Shown here: positions 16,854-25,339 of the stretch, one piece after another
Layout of the letters: each line of letters begins with the position of its first letter
Numbering within the stretch: position 1 is the stretch's first letter
From: Moorella humiferrea
GTDB taxonomy: Bacteria > Bacillota > DSM-521 > Neomoorellales > Neomoorellaceae
NCBI RefSeq assembly: GCF_039233145.1
Contig: NZ_CP136419.1
Location: forward strand, 1,834,001-1,898,000
DNA: 64,000 bases
Direction: 5' to 3'
Notes under the pieces: model-generated
The model's input: the letters and a program-made list of their open reading frames with translations, nothing else
Database searches by the model: none
Told to the model about the DNA's origin: nothing
Made by a program: the position numbers and the translations under genes

Positions 16854-17342
16854 TTGGACATCGGCGAAAGCCTGGTCGGTTCTTATTTTAAATATGTCCT
16901 GGGCTGCAAAATCGTCGTCTACAACTGCCACCTGGAAGGCAACGGCGAAATAGATATCATCGCCCTGGCGCCGGACGGCAGCCGGGTGTACCTGTGTGAA
17001 GTAGCCACCCACCTGCGGGGTCTTCTTTACGGCGACAGCAACGCCGCCACCTGCACGCGTATTATTCATAAAATAAAAAGGGCAGCTGCCTTTGCCGCCG
17101 CCAATTTCCCCGGGCGGGTGCCGGTTTTCATGCTCTGGGCCCCGGTGGTATCCCGGGGCCTGGTGCGAGATTTGTTTGCCATAAAAGAAAACTGTCCTGT
17201 CTCGGACATTACAGTAGAGCTGGTCCTCAACCGCGACTATACCGCCTGCATCCGCCGCTTACGGGATGCGGCACGGCAAAATCTGAAAACGACCGACGAA
17301 CCCGCCTTCCGTCTGCTCCAGATTCTGGAACACCTGCGCTAA
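16854..17342 (+). CDS. Restriction-endonuclease-fold-like protein (YraN/Mrr-like), unknown function
   Basis: 162 residues from a TTG start at 16854 with AAAGGGGG upstream. ESLVGSYFKYVLGCKIV, then EGNGEIDIIALAP with EID and LCEVATHLRG, resembles the E-x(n)-D...ExK-like core of PD-(D/E)XK nuclease folds, here EID followed by CEV-x-TH, without the usual lysine. Function unproven; it could bind or cut DNA. It stands alone on the plus strand, and its stop overlaps the convergent ubiX stop by 4 bases. Confidence 0.6.
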   Translation: MDIGESLVGSYFKYVLGCKIVVYNCHLEGNGEIDIIALAPDGSRVYLCEVATHLRGLLYGDSNAATCTRIIHKIKRAAAFAAANFPGRVPVFMLWAPVVSRGLVRDLFAIKENCPVSDITVELVLNRDYTACIRRLRDAARQNLKTTDEPAFRLLQILEHLR

Positions 17343-17908
17343 AAACCCTTTTTCCCGCCGCGCCACCGCGTTGCCGTTCCCCCTCCAAGCCCTAGATGGT
17401 CTAAAATGCGATCTACCAGGTGCTCTACCAGGTCGTCGATGCTGTGCGGCCGGTAATAAAAGGCGGGCATAGGCGGCATAATGGTGACTCCCAGCCGCGC
17501 CAGGGCCAACATATTTTCCAAATGAATAGCATTTAAAGGCGTTTCCCGGGGAACAAGGATGAGTTTCCGCCCTTCTTTGATAGTAACATCGGCAGCCCGT
17601 ACTATTAAGTTCTCCGCGTATCCGTGGGCAATCGCGGAGAGGGTCTTCATGCTGCAGGGGACAATGACCATGCCTTGGTGCTGGAATGAGCCGCTGGCCA
17701 CCGGTGCCGTCAAATCTTCTTCTTTATAATAATACGAAGCTAAATGACGGATATCTTCCTCGGTCAGGCCTGTTTCCAGATGCAGGGTTTCCCCGGCCCA
17801 ACGACTTAGAATTAAATGCACCTCAACCTGTCTGGCCTTTAAAGCTTTTAGCAGTCGTACGGCATAGATGGCGCCGGTGGCCCCGGTAACCGCCACGACT
17901 AATTTCAT
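17339..17908 (-). CDS. ubiX: UbiX-family flavin prenyltransferase
   Basis: 189 residues with the flavodoxin-like UbiX signature: VAVTGATGAIYAVRLLKAL at the N-terminus, SGSFQHQGMVIVPCSMKTLSAIAHG in the FMN/DMAP site, LVPRETPLNAIHLENMLAL, and PPMPAFYYRP. It makes prenylated FMN, the cofactor of UbiD-type decarboxylases. No ubiD lies in the window. Its place at the end of the presumed catabolic run suggests that a UbiD enzyme, encoded elsewhere, may act on the same pathway, or that it serves another system. Confidence 0.93.
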   Translation of the reverse strand: MKLVVAVTGATGAIYAVRLLKALKARQVEVHLILSRWAGETLHLETGLTEEDIRHLASYYYKEEDLTAPVASGSFQHQGMVIVPCSMKTLSAIAHGYAENLIVRAADVTIKEGRKLILVPRETPLNAIHLENMLALARLGVTIMPPMPAFYYRPHSIDDLVEHLVDRILDHLGLGGGTATRWRGGKKGF

Positions 17909-17986
17909 GTTCCCGCTTCCCCTTTCGCCACCGGTTGAAGTATTTCGCCGCCGCCTCCATTTCTTCCTTCATGCCGGAAGCAATCT

Positions 17987-19093
17987 TTAGGCTATCCGCA
18001 TCATTTCCCGCGGGTAATCAGTGAGGATCTCGTTTTGCTTCTCGCCCACAAAGATAACATCCGTAACCCGGGGCCCGCCGATACCGGGGTAATAAACGGT
18101 CGGCAGGAGCAGATCCACCACCATGCCCGCCTCTATTATTTCTTCCCGGCCCTTACCGATAATCGGATAAAACTCCGATTGGCGCAGACCTACGCCGTAC
18201 CCGACCACGTCCAGGTAATTACTGCCGTAACCGGCCTTTTCTACTACCTGTCTGGCAGCGGCGTCGACCTCACCTGCCGTAGCTCCCGGCCTTAAGGCGG
18301 CAATAGCCCGCTCCTGAGCCTCTAAAAGGACCTTATAAACTTTTTCCTGCTCGGCCGGTATTTCCCCTACCGCCACCGTCCGGCACATTTTGGCGCAATA
18401 GCCTTCGTAGGTCGCTCCCAGGTGAATGACTACTACCTCGCCGGAAGCGATCCTTTTGTTGCTGGCACAGGGGTGGGTGAGGAGGGTACGCTCTCCGGAT
18501 ACCACCTGGGGTCGAAAAGAGGAACCGCCGGAACCTGCCTTCAACATGGCATATTCCGCCTCGGCTAAAATGTCCAGTTCCGTCACCCCCGGCCGTATGC
18601 TTTTGACGGCCGCTTCCATGCCGCGGCACGTGGCCGCCGCCGCCCGCCGCATAAGCTCGATTTCCTGCGGTTCTTTTATCGCGCGGATCCGGTAAAACAG
18701 ATCGGCAGCCCCTACAAAGTCGCTTTCCGGAAAGGCCCGGCGCAGGCCGTCATAAAGGGCGAAGTCGACGAAATAGCGTTCAAACCCGATTCGCGGCTTT
18801 TTAAACCCGTAGGCATTAATGCGTTCCACGACCTTGCTGGCCAGGCTCTCCCGCGGAAAGTGGTAGCCATAAGTTTTAAGCCCCGACTCTCGCTCTACAT
18901 AAGCGGCATCCAGCCAGAGGGTGACGGCACAGGGGTCGCCCTCTCGGGGTATTAACACGGCCAGGCACTCGATCTGGGTCAGGCCGGTAAAGTAAATCAG
19001 GTTTTCCCGGTTGACCACCAGGAGGAGGTCCAAGTTTTCTATAGCCATTAATTTTTGGACTTTTTCAAAACGGTTAGCGAAACGCGCCACCAC
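17987..19093 (-). CDS. M24-fold (creatinase/prolidase-like) protein lacking the metal ligands
   Basis: 368 residues from GTG 19093, chosen because AAGGAGG lies 7 bases upstream; a longer frame from 19132 lacks a site. It has the creatinase N-domain (about 1-135, NRENLIYFTGL) and the pita-bread domain. In metal-dependent M24 peptidases the five ligands are Asp, Asp, His, Glu, Glu. Aligned by eye they are replaced here: VVIHLGATYEGYCAKMCRT (His and Lys for the Asp pair), GYGVGLRQSE (Tyr for His), VVDLLLP (Leu for Glu) and RVTD (Thr for Glu). Creatinase itself is metal-free, so a C-N hydrolase is more likely than a peptidase. It lies between larC and ubiX. Confidence 0.8.
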   Translation of the reverse strand: MVARFANRFEKVQKLMAIENLDLLLVVNRENLIYFTGLTQIECLAVLIPREGDPCAVTLWLDAAYVERESGLKTYGYHFPRESLASKVVERINAYGFKKPRIGFERYFVDFALYDGLRRAFPESDFVGAADLFYRIRAIKEPQEIELMRRAAAATCRGMEAAVKSIRPGVTELDILAEAEYAMLKAGSGGSSFRPQVVSGERTLLTHPCASNKRIASGEVVVIHLGATYEGYCAKMCRTVAVGEIPAEQEKVYKVLLEAQERAIAALRPGATAGEVDAAARQVVEKAGYGSNYLDVVGYGVGLRQSEFYPIIGKGREEIIEAGMVVDLLLPTVYYPGIGGPRVTDVIFVGEKQNEILTDYPREMMRIA

Positions 19094-19204
19094 GATGGTA
19101 CCTCCTTCAGAACTGCCTGATGCCGGCAGCATTTTACCTCTCTGGTCTTTATTGCCCTTCCATCCTTATGGTGGCAATAAAAAGCCAGCCCCCTGGCATG
19201 TACC

Positions 19205-20395
19205 TTACTGTACCTTTACGGCCCGGGCGGCAGCCATGGCGGCGGCGTAGACTTCCTTCACAGGAACACCGGCGGCTAGCGCGGCCCGGCGGCAGGCTTC
19301 GTATTCCGGAGCAATGTTGGTGATTGCTCGGCCATCGGGATCATGATAAACTCCCAATTTGACAGCGACCGGCCCGTAGGGTGTCAGCACTTCGATACTC
19401 TGCCGCCGGCAGACCAGGCGCCGGTCGCGGCGGAAGCGCAGGCCTAGGGTACTGGAATGGCGAAAAATAGCCGCCGCTACTGCGGCAAGGCGGTTTTCCG
19501 GGCAAAGGGCTGTAAAGAGGACACCAGGGCGGCCTTTTTTCATCTGTACCGGGGTGAAGAAGGCATCAACAGCTCCGGCCGTCAATACCTGCTCCATTAG
19601 GGCGGGAAAAAACTCGGGGTTCATATCATCGATGGTTGTTTCGATAACCAGGCTGCTTTCTTCCCCTTCTAGTTGCCCGCTATTAACCTCACCCAGGACA
19701 AGGCGCAGGAGGTTGGGATGGGAGAGAAGGGTTTTACCGGCGCCAAAACCGACGCTGGTCAAATTCATAGCCGGAAAAGGGCCGAAACTATCAGCCAGGG
19801 TAGTGATGAGGGCCGCGCCGGTGGGGGTTACAAGCTCGGCTTCATCATCAGTGCCGTAAACAGGGTAGCCCTGGAGCAGGTAAAGGGTCGCCGGGGCCGG
19901 TACCGGTAGCTTGCCGTGATGGCATTCGACCCAGCCAGAACCCAGAGGCAGGGGTGAGGCCATAACCCGCTCAATACCTAGTAGGTGCAGTCCTAGGACG
20001 GTTCCTACGATATCGATAATGGCATCAACGGCCCCGACTTCATGGAAGTGGACCTTTTCGGGAGCAATGCCGTGCACTTTCCCTTCTGCCTGCGCTAGGC
20101 GCCGGAAGACAGCCCCTGCTTTTTCCCGCACCGGAGCAGGCAGCGGGCTATTGTCAATCAATTTCAGGATATCTTCCAGGTGGCGGTGGGGCTGGTGATC
20201 GGATACCTTTACATCTATGTCTATAGCCGCAATACCCTGCTGCTGGACTTCTTTGGCTTCTAATTCCCATCCCTCCAGGGCCAGGCTTTCTAATCCTGCT
20301 ACCAGTTCTTCTCGGGAGAGACCGTTGGCCAGCAGGGCCCCCAGGCACATATCGCCGCTGATACCGGAAAAGCAGTCAAAGTAGGCAATTTTCAT
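19205..20395 (-). CDS. larC: LarC, nickel insertion into the pincer cofactor
   Basis: About 396 residues. The N-terminus has [18 protein letters not shown], then [17 protein letters not shown] and TPTGAALI; the C-terminal half has [19 protein letters not shown] and a His/Lys-rich nickel region. LarC is the CTP-dependent cyclometallase that inserts nickel into the pyridinium-based pincer nucleotide used by LarA racemases. In Lactobacillus it is made from two overlapping frames; here it is a single uninterrupted frame. I choose ATG 20395 over TTG 20404. LarB and LarE are not in the window. Its placement near two LarA-family genes suggests a linked role. Confidence 0.9.
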   Translation of the reverse strand: MKIAYFDCFSGISGDMCLGALLANGLSREELVAGLESLALEGWELEAKEVQQQGIAAIDIDVKVSDHQPHRHLEDILKLIDNSPLPAPVREKAGAVFRRLAQAEGKVHGIAPEKVHFHEVGAVDAIIDIVGTVLGLHLLGIERVMASPLPLGSGWVECHHGKLPVPAPATLYLLQGYPVYGTDDEAELVTPTGAALITTLADSFGPFPAMNLTSVGFGAGKTLLSHPNLLRLVLGEVNSGQLEGEESSLVIETTIDDMNPEFFPALMEQVLTAGAVDAFFTPVQMKKGRPGVLFTALCPENRLAAVAAAIFRHSSTLGLRFRRDRRLVCRRQSIEVLTPYGPVAVKLGVYHDPDGRAITNIAPEYEACRRAALAAGVPVKEVYAAAMAAARAVKVQ

Positions 20396-20511
20396 CTTTT
20401 TCAACCCCTAATTATGTCTTTCCTATCGCCCTTCCAGGCTAAAAAACATTTTAAATTACTATTGTTTTAGCTTTACGAAACATAGCTACACACTTCCACA
20501 ATGTTGTCATC

Positions 20512-21546
20512 TTACCCTTTACCGAAGGCACAGGCGGGATAGCGGCACTGGGGGCAGCCCTGACAGAGACCCCCGGCCGCCAGCCCGGCTATATCTTTGC
20601 GCGTAAGCCTTTCTCCCGCAAAAATCCGTGGCAACACTAGATCAAAAATCGTCGCCCGGTAATACATGACGCAACCCGGCAGGCCCATAACCGGCACCTC
20701 CCCAAGGTAGGCCAGCATAAACATGGCCCCCGGCAGCACAGGGGCGCCGTAGGTGACGACCTCCGCCCCACTGCGGCGTATGCCTTCCGGCGTCACGTCG
20801 TCGGGATCTACAGACATGCCCCCCGTCAATACCACCATTTCCATCCTAGCGCCAATCATGGCGGCGATGGCCTGCTGTATTGCTTCGGCGTCGTCAGGTA
20901 CGACCTCTTCCCGCTCGACTTTAGAACCGTAATCGGCAATCTTGGCGCGAACAACCGGACCGAAGGCGTCCTTTATCCGCCCTTTGTAAACCTCGTTGCC
21001 GGTGGTGATTAGACCTACCCGCAGCCGGCGGTAAGGCGCCACCCGGATAATCCCTCCGGCCAGACGGCAGACTTCTTCTATCTTTTCAATCTCCACCCGC
21101 GGTCCCACCAGGGGTATAAGGCGCGTACCGGCCACCACCTGACCCGCCTTCACCGGATAGTTGTTGTGCAGGGTGGCCAGGATGACCTCCGATCTGCTGT
21201 TCACTTCCTCCAGGGCGGCCAGGTTTATTTTTAACAGGCCGTCCCTGGCGGCGATTATATTTACTTTTCCCTCCTGGGGTTCGCTAAACTCCAAACCGTG
21301 GTCGCCATCGCCCGCCGCCGCCCTTGCCAGGCGAATGGCAGCCTCATCTTCATGGATCTCGTCCGGCCCCAGGGCCATTACATAAAGGTATTCTTTACCC
21401 ATGCACAGCAGCTCGGGTATGTCTTCCGCCTGAATAATATGGCCTTTCTTGAAGCGCCGTCCTTTAAATTTACCCGGGACGATTTTAGTTAGGTCATGGG
21501 CCAACACCATGCCTACGCTGTCTTCTACGCGGACTCTCTGGAGCAT
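20512..21546 (-). CDS. Molybdopterin-binding protein (MoeA/MoCF-like) with C-terminal cysteine cluster
   Basis: 344 residues. A MoeA-like N-terminal half (VEDSVGMVLAHDLTKIVPG) is followed by a MoCF-biosynthesis domain (GLITTGNEVYKGRI, then VVLTGGMSVDPDDVTPEG, a GGxS-type molybdopterin motif). The extra C-terminal tail GGLCQGCPQCRYPACAFGKG has four cysteines and may hold an Fe-S or zinc site. Such proteins accompany molybdenum hydroxylases and are thought to help finish or insert the cofactor. It stands 108 bases upstream of larC in the same direction. Distinct from the housekeeping moeA at 56716. Confidence 0.82.
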   Translation of the reverse strand: MLQRVRVEDSVGMVLAHDLTKIVPGKFKGRRFKKGHIIQAEDIPELLCMGKEYLYVMALGPDEIHEDEAAIRLARAAAGDGDHGLEFSEPQEGKVNIIAARDGLLKINLAALEEVNSRSEVILATLHNNYPVKAGQVVAGTRLIPLVGPRVEIEKIEEVCRLAGGIIRVAPYRRLRVGLITTGNEVYKGRIKDAFGPVVRAKIADYGSKVEREEVVPDDAEAIQQAIAAMIGARMEMVVLTGGMSVDPDDVTPEGIRRSGAEVVTYGAPVLPGAMFMLAYLGEVPVMGLPGCVMYYRATIFDLVLPRIFAGERLTRKDIAGLAAGGLCQGCPQCRYPACAFGKG

Positions 21547-21647
21547 CTTTTCTACCTCTTCTAAAAAATAATTTAATCGTATGGCATTTTATATTGAAAG
21601 AACCCGTTCCCAATAAATTACCCAAATTTTTCCATATTAAATAAGGA

Positions 21648-21717
21648 AGGGACTGCCAGGCGGTCCAGTTAAGGGAACCTGTTTTGCGTCAATAGTAACG
21701 CTGATGCAGTCCCTCTC
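21648..21717 (-). terminator. Large hairpin, probable terminator after the AmiS/UreI gene
   Basis: On the minus strand AGGGACTGC (21716-21708) pairs with GCAGTCCCT (21658-21650), closing a 50-base loop that can fold internally, followed by TCCTTATTT. It is large for a simple terminator and could have a regulatory role for the MoeA-like gene. Confidence 0.45.
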
Positions 21718-21763
21718 TGCTACCTTCAATTCATCTCCCTACTTGCTAATACTATACTCAATA

Positions 21764-22258
21764 TTACCATTTACCGATCATTATTAGAAAAGCCGGGAAT
21801 AAGAGAGTGATTATACCTTCTACCGCCAATAGCCAGCCGATAAATTTTCCCCACGCCAGTTTCAAAGCCATAGACGCAAAAGCCGCCAGGAATAATACGG
21901 CCCACGACAAAGCGAAAATACCAAATCGTAAATCGCCGATACTAAAATAGTAATAACAGGTAAGGGCAACATAAAGCCCTGCCCCCAGGCAATAATATCC
22001 CAGGCCGGCCAGATCATGTTCACCAAATAAGTCCCAAGCAAGAATAAGATAAAACATCGAAAAGGCCATCGTAAGTCCCGCAACTATTAATGTCGCCCCA
22101 TCTTTAGCTGTACCAGACAACCACAAACCCAGAACCGCCATTAAGGAGCCTACTATGGCATTAGCGGTTGCGGCCCCTTTGGGATTGACTTTGCCAAACA
22201 TGAAAGCGGAATCTACCAGGAAAATAAAAGCAGCAATTAATAATACAATAGCAGCCAT
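21764..22258 (-). CDS. AmiS/UreI family channel
   Basis: 164 residues, six predicted hydrophobic helices (for example VLLIAAFIFLVDSAFMFG at the start and LLAVEGIITLLFPAFLIMIG at the end). This is the AmiS/UreI family, which passes urea or short-chain amides across the inner membrane. Typical length. GGAGG precedes the ATG. No urease or amidase gene lies beside it. In the catabolic island it could export or import an amide, urea or ammonia-related product; the substrate cannot be read from sequence. Confidence 0.85.
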   Translation of the reverse strand: MAAIVLLIAAFIFLVDSAFMFGKVNPKGAATANAIVGSLMAVLGLWLSGTAKDGATLIVAGLTMAFSMFYLILAWDLFGEHDLAGLGYYCLGAGLYVALTCYYYFSIGDLRFGIFALSWAVLFLAAFASMALKLAWGKFIGWLLAVEGIITLLFPAFLIMIGKW

Positions 22259-22300
22259 TATAAATCCTCCTAATTATTTTATTTAATTTCTTATTTTTGT

Positions 22301-22331
22301 CCGGGTACAGGCAAATTTTGCCTGTACCCGG
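22301..22331. repeat. Perfect 15-bp inverted repeat between the LarA-like and AmiS/UreI genes
   Basis: CCGGGTACAGGCAAA, one base, then TTTGCCTGTACCCGG. It is perfect over 15 bp per arm. On the minus strand no T run follows, so it is more likely an RNA-stabilising or processing hairpin between two cotranscribed genes than a terminator. Confidence 0.85.
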
Positions 22332-22349
22332 TTAATAACAATTCTGAGG

Positions 22350-23642
22350 TTACACCTCAAGCACGCTATAGCGTCCATAAGGAACAAAGGCCACCCGGGC
22401 ACTGGCACCATGTTTGGCCAGGGCATCTTTATAAGCCTTCTCTAAATTGTCATAAACAACAAACCCAAAATCACGTGCCATCTCCAGGTTTTCAGGGCGA
22501 GTAACAATATAATAATCAGCATGAAGCATTGCGTTATAGATCTTGTACCAGATGCATCCCGCCCATAATTCCCGGGAATGGGTATAGAAAGCCTTCAGGG
22601 CTTTTTCATTATTCTCTGGAGTAGGTGGCATAAAGTCCTTTACCAGGTCCATCAGGGCAAACCCCGGCCAGGAACCATAGCCCGGGCAAGGAGAGGTAAA
22701 GATTACCGTTCCTCCAGGTTTCAAAATTGGAAGGCAGTTGACAATTGCCCAGCCGGTATGGAAGAACAAATGATCAGTTGGTGCTGATGAACCGGTAATG
22801 ACTATATCAGCCTTATTATTCTTAAACGCATCGGCTTTAAAACGATAAACCTGATCATAAACTTTGACAGCTTCCTTGTGAGCCGTGACAAAATCACCAG
22901 CATTAACATAAGTTACTTCAAAACGATTATTGACGATCATGTTGATACCCATCGTTACTCCCGCCAGGCGAGCAGCTTCGTATTTATCAAGCTGCATCCG
23001 GCAATTATTATTACCGGGCACGCAATCCGGTGCTAGAGACATAATATGATTTATTTCAATCGTTTCGTTGCTGGATACAGCAGGTATAATCATACCCGAC
23101 CCACCATAACCCCATAAAGTAGCCTGCGTAGTACCTACTGTAAGAATAACATCTGCTTCTGCTACCTTACGGTGGATCCAGACAGGCGTCCCGGCAGAAG
23201 TGATACCTTTAAAAACATAGTTTTCTGGCTTACTTACATCATTGCAATAGACTTCGATACCGCTTTCAACAATATCATGCCCTAACTTTTCTTCTATTTC
23301 TTCAGCCGATAGAGCCGGAACCTTGCCGCAACCGATGACAATCGTTACCTGCGCGCCCGCGTTTTTAGCCTTTTCAATCAGTACAGGCAGGACCTCACGC
23401 ACCGGTGCCTGGCGAAATTGGTTTTCAGTGATAATTGTAACTTTCTTGGCACCAACTAGAAGTTCAGATAATTTTTTACTGCCCACAGGATTTTCTACTG
23501 CTTCAGCTACGGCCTTGGCGATACTGGGCAAGGGCGTCTGCTCACGAGGAATAAAACTTCCTGCAAAATTCTTTTCATCTACCTCAAGTTCAAGGAACAC
23601 GCCGCGATCCTCTGCAGTTTCATAGGGCACTTGCAGTTTCAT
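22350..23642 (-). CDS. LarA-family (DUF2088) protein missing lactate racemase catalytic residues
   Basis: 430 residues aligning with the nickel-pincer lactate racemase LarA along its length (VLTVGTTQATLWGYGGSGM, then NETIEINH). By eye, three of four key positions are changed. LarA His108 (GTHRP) is GCGKVP here, His174 is Gln, and Lys184, which anchors the pincer, is Gly in GGSGMIIP; only the last nickel His (INH) remains. A normal racemase reaction is therefore unlikely. GGAGG lies 8 bases before ATG 23642. The IS element ends 30 bases upstream of the start. It may be a different isomerase or hydrolase in the pathway. LarC lies downstream. Confidence 0.78.
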   Translation of the reverse strand: MKLQVPYETAEDRGVFLELEVDEKNFAGSFIPREQTPLPSIAKAVAEAVENPVGSKKLSELLVGAKKVTIITENQFRQAPVREVLPVLIEKAKNAGAQVTIVIGCGKVPALSAEEIEEKLGHDIVESGIEVYCNDVSKPENYVFKGITSAGTPVWIHRKVAEADVILTVGTTQATLWGYGGSGMIIPAVSSNETIEINHIMSLAPDCVPGNNNCRMQLDKYEAARLAGVTMGINMIVNNRFEVTYVNAGDFVTAHKEAVKVYDQVYRFKADAFKNNKADIVITGSSAPTDHLFFHTGWAIVNCLPILKPGGTVIFTSPCPGYGSWPGFALMDLVKDFMPPTPENNEKALKAFYTHSRELWAGCIWYKIYNAMLHADYYIVTRPENLEMARDFGFVVYDNLEKAYKDALAKHGASARVAFVPYGRYSVLEV

Positions 23643-23660
23643 AAAAGATACCTCCTTCAG

Positions 23661-23671
23661 TTAGGTTATTA
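23661..23671. repeat. Left 11-bp target-site duplication
   Basis: TTAGGTTATTA immediately outside the left inverted repeat; an identical copy flanks the right end at 25304. Confidence 0.88.
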
Positions 23672-25303
23672 TAGCCTCCTGCAAAACCCCAGAGGTCTTG
23701 AGAGACAAGGGATTTTGCAGGCTTTTTAAGCAGGGTTTCCTCCAGTTTTCATCGAAATACTTAGGAGAAATTACTCTGGAGGTGAGCCCCTGTTGCCCAA
23801 ACATAAGCAAATTTCCTTGTGTGATCTCTACGAAGAATTTGAACAGGCTTCAAGCAAAGACAAACTGAAAATGCTCACCGATTACGTAGACATCGAAGAG
23901 ATTATCCCCTTAGAGGTTAAACTGGCTTACTACAAATCCACTGGTCGCCCCCCTTATTCTTTAGCGTCCATGTTGTCTGCCTTAATCCTCCAGAAGATCT
24001 TATCCATTCCCACAGTTGAACTTTTGGTTACCTTCCTTGAATTGTCAGAGCCCCTGAGAGACTTTTGCGGCTTTACTCAAAGCGTTCCTGACCCCGCTAC
24101 TTTCTCGAGGTTTAAAGATAAAATCGGGCCAAAGGAGCTTAAAAAAATCTTAGACCGTTTGGTGGAACTAACCGAGCCCTACTTAAAAAAGCTCGACCCT
24201 TTTGCGGCCTCCCTTCTCGTCCTGGATACAACCGGCTTAGAAGTGCCGGTAAGAGAAAATAACCCGAAGTTCTTTTATTCCTTGAAAAACCAGGTCGAGA
24301 AGGGAGCCCCTGAAAAACCTGAAAACGAGATTTATGCCATGACTATTGCCAAAATGCCCAAATGTGCCAGGGCCGCCCCAAAGGCCAAACTCATGTATAC
24401 CAACGGTCACTTTGCTTATGCCTACACCGCTGCTATCCTGACTAACGGTTTCGGCCTCGTCCGGAATGTGATGCTTTTTGAAGGACAGAAAGATTCGCTT
24501 CTCGTAAAACCGGTCCTGGAGGATTTCCGGCAGCACCATGACCTTTCCCGTTACGAGTTTTTTGCCGGTGACGCCGGGTTCGACAGCACGGAAAACTTCC
24601 GTTACCTGGTGCAAGATTGCAACCTTAAGCCGGTTATTAACCTCAATCCCCGGAATACTAAAGAGCTGCCTGAGCCCCGGCTCGCTCCCGAGGGAGTACC
24701 AGTGTGCCCCAAAAATCCATCCTTAAAGTTTAAATACGCCGGCTTCTGTAAATCCAGAAACCGTATTAAATGGCTCTGCCCCTTAAGTAAGCCGGGGAAA
24801 AAGGGTTATACTTGCACCTGTCAAGACCCGTGTACCCCCTCTAAAAGCGGCCGGATGGTTTACACTTATCCCCAGGACAACTACCGAAAAAATACTCCCG
24901 TCCCAAGGAACTCTGAGCTATGGAAGAAAATCTACCTTTTGCGCATTGCCGTGGAGCAAGCCATCTCCCGGCTAAAGCTTCCCCTCATGCTTGGCCGATT
25001 AACGGTGACGGACTTTGCTAGTGCTTCTTGCGATCTTGTCCTGGCAGCGATTGCTCAAAATCTTGTCGCTTTAATCGCTTTGAGAGCCAAGCTCAATGAT
25101 AAAGTAAGGTCTATACGCTGGCTTGTTGCTTAGGGCAGAACTTGCTTCCCTATCTTGTCCATATAGCCGCGCCTCTTGGTTATCTTTTTCTTTGAAACTC
25201 GGTACAACAGGTACCTTAAATCCATTATTTGTAAGTAGAAGAACCTGACTTTGCATAAGGGCTCTTTTTGATTTTTAAAGAACGTTAGTTTTGCAAGCGC
25301 CTA
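23672..25303 (+). mobile_element. IS4-like insertion sequence, complete
   Basis: 1632-bp element. The terminal inverted repeats are TAGCCTCCTGCAAAAC at the left and the reverse complement of TAGGCGCTTGCAAAAC at the right (13 of 16 matching). Identical 11-bp direct repeats flank it. One transposase gene fills it. The duplication length fits the IS4 group. It sits between the molybdenum hydroxylase genes and the LarA-like gene, which are otherwise about 60 bases apart. Confidence 0.9.
23793..25133 (+). CDS. DDE transposase (IS4-like)
   Basis: 446 residues from TTG 23793 with GGAGGTGAGC upstream. It has an N-terminal DUF772-type helical region (TGRPPYSLASMLSALILQKI) and a split RNase-H catalytic domain with the first Asp in VLDTTGLEVP, the second in FFAGDAGFDS, and the Glu in AVEQAISRLK. 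A cysteine-rich insert (CPLSKPGKKGYTCTCQDPC) is seen in related transposases. The gene is intact and both inverted repeats are present, so the element could still be active. Confidence 0.92.
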   Translation: MPKHKQISLCDLYEEFEQASSKDKLKMLTDYVDIEEIIPLEVKLAYYKSTGRPPYSLASMLSALILQKILSIPTVELLVTFLELSEPLRDFCGFTQSVPDPATFSRFKDKIGPKELKKILDRLVELTEPYLKKLDPFAASLLVLDTTGLEVPVRENNPKFFYSLKNQVEKGAPEKPENEIYAMTIAKMPKCARAAPKAKLMYTNGHFAYAYTAAILTNGFGLVRNVMLFEGQKDSLLVKPVLEDFRQHHDLSRYEFFAGDAGFDSTENFRYLVQDCNLKPVINLNPRNTKELPEPRLAPEGVPVCPKNPSLKFKYAGFCKSRNRIKWLCPLSKPGKKGYTCTCQDPCTPSKSGRMVYTYPQDNYRKNTPVPRNSELWKKIYLLRIAVEQAISRLKLPLMLGRLTVTDFASASCDLVLAAIAQNLVALIALRAKLNDKVRSIRWLVA

Positions 25304-25314
25304 TTAGGTTATTA
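25304..25314. repeat. Right 11-bp target-site duplication
   Basis: TTAGGTTATTA, identical to the copy at 23661-23671. Confidence 0.88.
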
Positions 25315-25339
25315 TTTATTCTCCGGGTTAACCTCTTGG

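Noticed and set aside
17840-17972. Small minus-strand frame between the M24-like gene and ubiX (MKEEMEAAAKYFNR start)
   Set aside because: It has no clear ribosome site and most of it overlaps ubiX in another frame; resemblance to small UbiD-partner proteins was not convincing.
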